Shown here piece by piece: positions 59,503 through 64,000 of a stretch of DNA of 64,000 bases (position 1 is the stretch's first letter; every line of letters begins with the position of its first letter). Under the pieces are notes generated by a model that searched no databases, had not been told where the DNA came from, and saw only the letters and a program-made list of their open reading frames with translations. Source of the DNA: Erodium maritimum (lineage: Eukaryota; Streptophyta; Magnoliopsida; Geraniales; Geraniaceae); assembly GCA_963921825.1 (NCBI GenBank), contig OY997590.1, forward strand, positions 59,510,012-59,574,011. Reading direction: 5' to 3'. A program made the position numbers and the translations under genes.

Positions 59503-59514
59503 GCTCTGATACCA
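59503..59514 (-). other. Primer-binding site, copy D
   Basis: The minus strand reads TGGTATCAGAGC, the canonical initiator-Met site, just inside the LTR end at 59518. It fixes the minus orientation. Confidence 0.92.
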
Positions 59515-62438
59515 AACTGTCACGCCCCAAAATTCGGTAGAACCGAACCCAGAACGCGAACGGTGAAACAATAAAACAATTTTCAACCCCTTTAAAATAA
59601 ACCGCTTAAAATCACCATTTAGTTAATCAAAATAATATTTTACAACTTAAAAGTACGTCCAAAACAAGCGGACAAAATAAACAAAGCGTACGTCGCTAAA
59701 CTCCCAAAAACCCGGACTCCCGCTCCCAGCTCTTCAAGCTTCGAGAGCTCCCCTAGTCCGCCTCGCGACCAGTACCTGTAGGAAAAGCAGATAGGGGTGA
59801 GCGTTCGCTCACCGCCACGGATACCAGACTGACTACGACACACTAGCACAAAATGTCGGAAACACCAACAACAACCAAAAAACCGGGGACTACTATCCCC
59901 AAACTCAAGTAACCCGACTGACACAGGAAAACTGTTACTTTCCCCAACCAACTCAAACTCGGACGCGTAATGGAGACCCGACACAACGGTTACGACCTCA
60001 ACCCAAAACGCGAATAATAACCACGCAAAACCCAAGATCACAAAGGATCGCACACGACAAACAAGATCACAAAGGATCGCACTCCAGCAGCTCAGTGCCG
60101 GTTGCTAACCGGCAGGGCTCGAGCCTGCCCCACGCAACTTTCCCCGATCTCTTTCGGGCCAGGCGGTCGACCTGTTAGCGATATATGCCGCAATACTTTT
60201 CCGATAGCTGGTTGGAAGGGGAGCCGCCCTTCATCACCGAAGAATGCACAACTTTACCGGTGGTTAACCCGGAAGGTTAACCAACCCCCACGCGCGCGAC
60301 CACAGATGCCCTTTATTGTCAGGCGGTCCCCCAACCTCGTCGTAGAAGAATGCACAACTTTACCGATGGTTAGTCGGAAGGCTAGCCAACCCCCACGCGC
60401 ACGACCACATGACCCCTTTATTGTCAGGCGGGCCCCCAACCTCAGGCAATCACAATCAATGTAAAACCCCACTCCTTTACGAAGGGATATTTTTTTGTAA
60501 AATCAGAAACGTGAAGGTGGATATTTGCAACAAGTTTTTTTTTTGAAAAGAAAATTCAAGCAAAAGGAAGAAGAAAGAGGGGGAAAGAGGCTTGGGCCTG
60601 ATCAGACTCGATGTTGGGCCGAGCCAGACCAGGCCCATGGCCTGCGAGTCAAGCCCTTTTGTGAATTAGGCCCAAACCCATTCTTCTAACCCTTAACGTG
60701 TTGTTCCAATCCCTCAAAAACCTCGCACGCAAAACGAAGCAGCCACAACTCTCTCTCGCGTTTCTGCTTCATCTCCTTCCCATTTCGAACCAGACTGCCG
60801 GAGACCGTCAGCCATCGCCGGAGCAAGTCTGCTCCACCCTCGGCTTCCCCTCGACAGATCCCACCACCAGAGAACCCTTCCCTTACTTCGTCTTCTTCTC
60901 CCTCGAGTCACATCGAATCAACCCCGCCGCCTTAGATCTGAACCTCGCCGCCGCACCCTCGAGTGTCACAGCGCCTCCACCGAACCAGAGCCGTGACGGT
61001 GAGGCTCCTACGACCTTGTTCACCTCCTCCTTCCTCCCTTCTCTGGAAATCGACCTGGGTAGGCTTGTTTGGGTTCGGGCTTGGCCAGAGGGGACACGGC
61101 CGGAGCCTCAAGCTTCGGATCTGGACTTCCTCGCCGGCGAGCCCCTCGCGACGTCATTCTTGGCCAGGAAGGCTCGAAACCTCGCCTTGACGCCCTTCCC
61201 TCGCCTTCTCAGTGCACTGACGCCGACTACCACCGTCGTCCTCCGAGCAACCCTGGCCACGCTGTCGTCGGCGACGGAACCTCGCTCGAACCCTAAATTC
61301 CACTCGGGTTTCAGGCCTGGTTCTGAAACGGGCCGGACAACGACGCGTGGGCCTTGGGCCAGTTCAGACAGGTCTGGCTTGGGCCGGGCCAGATCTCAGA
61401 GCAGACGGGTCGGATCTGGTCGAGTCCGGGTCAGGCCTGGGTCTGGGTTCGGATCCGGGTCTAGACACGGGTCTGAACCGGGTTCGGGCTAGAATCCGGG
61501 TCAGCCCGGTTCAGAGAAAATACTTTTAAAATCAGATTTAATAAATTGATTTAATTTAATTCAAGGTGAGATTTTAAAGGACTTTTTGGTTAAATCAGTG
61601 GACCCTTGGACATTTACTGGTTCTGATTAGACGTTTTATTTGTCAAACCTAGACGGGACTTTGCCCGAGATCAAGGGCTTGGACCCGAACTAGAAGAATG
61701 AAGATCACGCCGGAGCCCGTGTGAAGAACGGAGTTTTGATCACTCGAGCTTTTCATCAGAGTTTTACTAGAGAAAGACCACGAGGTAGGGAAAGTCTTAA
61801 TTACGTAATTAACGCTTAGAATGCATGATTATGATAATAAAATTGGAAAGGTCCTAGAATTGCCTATAGGATGCGAATAACTAGAATAATCGTATTTCAA
61901 TTACTAATAAATGGATGAGTCTAGTATGCATGCTTAGGACGATGACAATTAATGAAGTGTGCTTTCAATACTTGGAAACTTGATTTACTGGTAGAGAGGC
62001 TGTGAAGAGCTCTCGGATTACTTGCGTGCTAGGTTCACATGCTTGATTGATTGTTGTCGGGTTAACTTAAGAGTCTAATGAAACTAGATTAGCCTGTCTT
62101 ATCGAATGTCTATTTGTTCGTTCACATGATGATTGATTGGTTGAATGCATACTTGGTTGATTGAGTATTTATGTTGATATAATTGTTGGTTGAACGGATG
62201 ATCGAGTACGACTGGTTGTGCCAAAGGGGTACAACCAGGTGATCGATGTACCGATGGTTGGTGATAGGTAAGTGTACGGTAAGTAGGAAATGGTGTTGGT
62301 TGTCTCGGTTGTGATGAAAGTGTGTTCCGATGTGTGCTGCTTGATGGATGAATGAAAGGCTTGTTACTTTATTCTTATTCTTAAATGTATGCTCGTTTAT
62401 TGGTTTGTCCGTTTGAGTGCTTGGTTCGGTACTACACC

Positions 62439-62455
62439 GGGGGGGGGGGGGGGGG
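62439..62455 (+). repeat. Run of 17 G
   Basis: An uninterrupted G homopolymer inside the T2 solo LTR. The length may be uncertain in the assembly. Confidence 0.9.
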
Positions 62456-62529
62456 TAATCCGGTGCCATTGTGGTGGTTGGAGTTGAACAGATACAGTGA
62501 GATATGGACTGAGTTTAGAGCCTGAGTTT

Positions 62530-62810
62530 ATTGGTTACTGGATATTATGAGAGTTGAGTATTGGCAGATCCTGCGGGATATTCCTTGGTTACTGGATATT
62601 ATCAGAATTGAGTATTGGCAGATCCTGCGGGATATTCATTGGTTACTGGATATTATGAGAGCTGAGTATTGGCAGATCCTGCGGGATATTCATTTGGTTA
62701 TTGGACCCTGCGGGGCATTGATTATTGGGCCTGCGGGCATTTGGTTATTGGACCCTGCGGGGCATTGGTTATTGGGCCTGCGGGCAATTGGACATTTTAC
62801 CCTGTGGGGA
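62530..62810 (+). repeat. Tandem repeats in the T2 solo LTR
   Basis: Three units of about 54 bases around GAGTATTGGCAGATCCTGCG, then about five shorter units around GGCATTGGTTATTGGGCCTG. The truncated T2 copy at 38595 does not have them. Confidence 0.85.
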
Positions 62811-63754
62811 AAGGATTACTTATGGTTTCACCCCAAGGAACTGCATCCCAGTGGGTGCACTACTTGGTCCCCTATGACATATGGTCCTTTGGAGGCATTT
62901 CTGGGAATCCCGATGATAAGCGCCCATTTGGGATTGTTTCCGGTGCCCCGACGCATGTGCTTCCTCTGGACAGAGGGAAAATCTGATATGATATGGATAC
63001 TCTGGTGGATCGGAATGTGGGAACCGAGGTGATCCCAGAATCTATCCATGGATCGGAGGCTTGAGAAAGCGAGTGGTTGGCAAGATATTGATTATTCCCA
63101 TTTTTACTATTATTGATCCGTTAAAGTATGTAATATGAACTTCTTTTAAGTTACTGTTAGCCTTGAAGAAGCGATGTTATTTCATCACAACGGATTCCAT
63201 AACATTTCTTTGCTTTAATAGTATTTACTTGTTCCCAGTGAGATGGGTTTCTATTTTATTATAATGTTCTCCATTTATTCTCTGGGAAGTTATCGTATCC
63301 TTGAGAATGCACTATTGGTATTGTTACTTCTTATTTTTTTATTACATCCTTTGGTCTAAAGGTTTTAAATACTTTTGTGAAATCGAATTAAAACAGTTTT
63401 AATATTAAACTTGGAGACTAAGGTCATTTACGATTTTCCCTACTGAGCGCAAACTCACCCCTATTTGTTTATTTATTGTGTGTACAGGTATGCTTGAGAT
63501 TTGGGGGAATTCGAGGCTCGGAAGCTTCCGGATGTCTTGAGGATTGTATTAGAGACGTGTTGGTCCACGTTGTTGAACTTTATTTACCTTATGTTACTTA
63601 TCAAGTTTTGACTTCTGTTTTTGGATGATTGAGAAATACGTTGGACTCGTTTTCAGTTGTAAAAGAATTTATTACAGTTTTATTACTTTTACCTCGTTTG
63701 TTTTAGGTCACGTCTCGAGTCCGGCCAAAACCGGATTTGGGGCGTGACAATCAA

Positions 63755-64000
63755 CACCCAAGGTTCAACACCCCAAAGGCACACATGGCCACCCACGACA
63801 CACCAACATTAATACACGGGTCAACACCCCAAAGGCACACATGGCCACCCACGACACACCAACAGTAATACACGGGTCAACACCCCAAAGGCACTCATGG
63901 CCACCCACGACACACCGATAGTGATACACGGGTCAACACCCCAAAGGCACTCATGGCCACCCACGACACACCAACAGTGATACACGGGTCAACACCCCAA
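63755..64000 (-). repeat. LTR minisatellite, copy D 5' LTR (cut by window end)
   Basis: Four units of about 58 bases with the same CATGGCCACCCACGACACAC core as 54345-55250. The T2 solo LTR inserted at the edge of this array. Confidence 0.88.

Larger units (their letters stand above)
60460..63749 (+). mobile_element. T2 Tekay-like solo LTR, complete
   Basis: 3290 bases, TGTAAAACCCCACTCC to ATTTGGGGCGTGACA, flanked by ATCAA at 60455-60459 and 63750-63754. There is no primer site or internal region, so it is a solo LTR left by LTR-LTR recombination. It holds GC-rich, CT-rich leader-like sequence (60730-61300), a CCGGGTC-rich stretch (61400-61510), GAG|GTAGGG (61784), tandem repeats (62520-62810), CTGAGCGCAAACTCACCCCT and TGTGTACAG|GT (63487). 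It shares its end and several blocks with the T1 LTRs, so the two families are related. Confidence 0.92.
53410..64000 (-). mobile_element. T1 Tekay-like element, copy D, gag-less, runs off the window
   Basis: On the minus strand: 5' LTR (64000 and beyond to 59518, with a T2 solo LTR nested in it), primer site, leader, protease-integrase remnant, polypurine tract (56935-56950, complement of ATCCACCCCCCTTAAAAGG) and 3' LTR (56934-53410). The left flank TGGAG (53405-53409) is the expected target duplication, but its partner is outside the window. The internal region is only 2.6 kb and lacks gag, RT and RNase H. Confidence 0.88.
59518..64000 (-). repeat. 5' LTR of T1 copy D, incomplete, with nested T2 solo LTR
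   Basis: The part 59518-60459 matches 53410-54351 closely (same hairpin, acceptor-like and TTGTCAGGCGG blocks). After the T2 insertion it resumes with minisatellite at 63750 and leaves the window at 64000. Confidence 0.88.

Noticed and set aside
60698..61492. 264-codon plus-strand frame in the T2 LTR
   Set aside because: GC-rich LTR leader sequence. The counterpart in the T2 copy at 38595 is broken into different frames, so it is not conserved as protein.
62547..63032. 161-codon frame with repeated WQILRDIHWLLDI
   Set aside because: Product of the 54-base tandem repeats in the T2 solo LTR; no start context and no homologue recognised.

Overview
This is flowering-plant nuclear DNA, probably from a eudicot. 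The evidence is decayed plastid genes (rbcL, rps18) inside nuclear repeats, plant-type chromovirus (Tekay-like) and Ty1/copia elements with initiator-Met-tRNA primer sites, PIF/Harbinger and Mutator-type elements, and one nine-exon gene of the PTST2/PTST3 starch-granule-initiation family. Most of the window is transposable elements nested in each other. Only the PTST-like gene (47292-50863, minus strand) looks like an intact host gene.

Layout. 1-1113 is a minus-strand LTR of a large Tekay-like family, called T1 here. 1114-10369 is a plastid-derived insert (rbcL, then rps18 in the opposite direction), interrupted by T1 copy B (about 1889-9531). 10400-11490 is a minus-strand copia fragment. 12862-34575 is a decayed copia element with a 5-base target duplication; it holds a 1020-base foldback element and the 14.9-kb T1 copy C (17886-32784, target duplication gccat). 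Copy C keeps recognisable gag, protease, RT, RNase H, integrase and chromodomain. Both of its LTRs carry the same nested 1.8-kb copia-like LTR at the same site, one complete and one truncated. 35208-47016 is a mixture of MITEs, a truncated LTR of a second Tekay-like family (T2), a TIR element, a LINE remnant and an unrecognised GC-rich retroposon-like stretch.

47292-50863 is the PTST-like gene, reconstructed here with consistent splice phases to 570 codons. 51289-53409 holds two PIF/Harbinger derivatives tail to tail. 53410-64000 is T1 copy D on the minus strand, running off the window end; its 5' LTR carries a complete 3.3-kb T2 solo LTR (60460-63749, target duplication atcaa).

The T1 copies form an apparent autonomous/non-autonomous pair. 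C still shows the whole gag-pol order, broken by stops and frameshifts. B and D share an altered leader in which gag is replaced by non-coding repeats that run straight into protease, and each then has its own pol deletion. The T1 and T2 LTRs share a module that could be a spliced leader: a donor-like GAG|GTAGGG, a body of hairpins and minisatellites, a small GTGAGCG/CGCTCAC-type hairpin, and a pyrimidine-rich acceptor ending CAG|GT. All coordinates and identities come from reading the sequence by eye; no alignment or database search was run.
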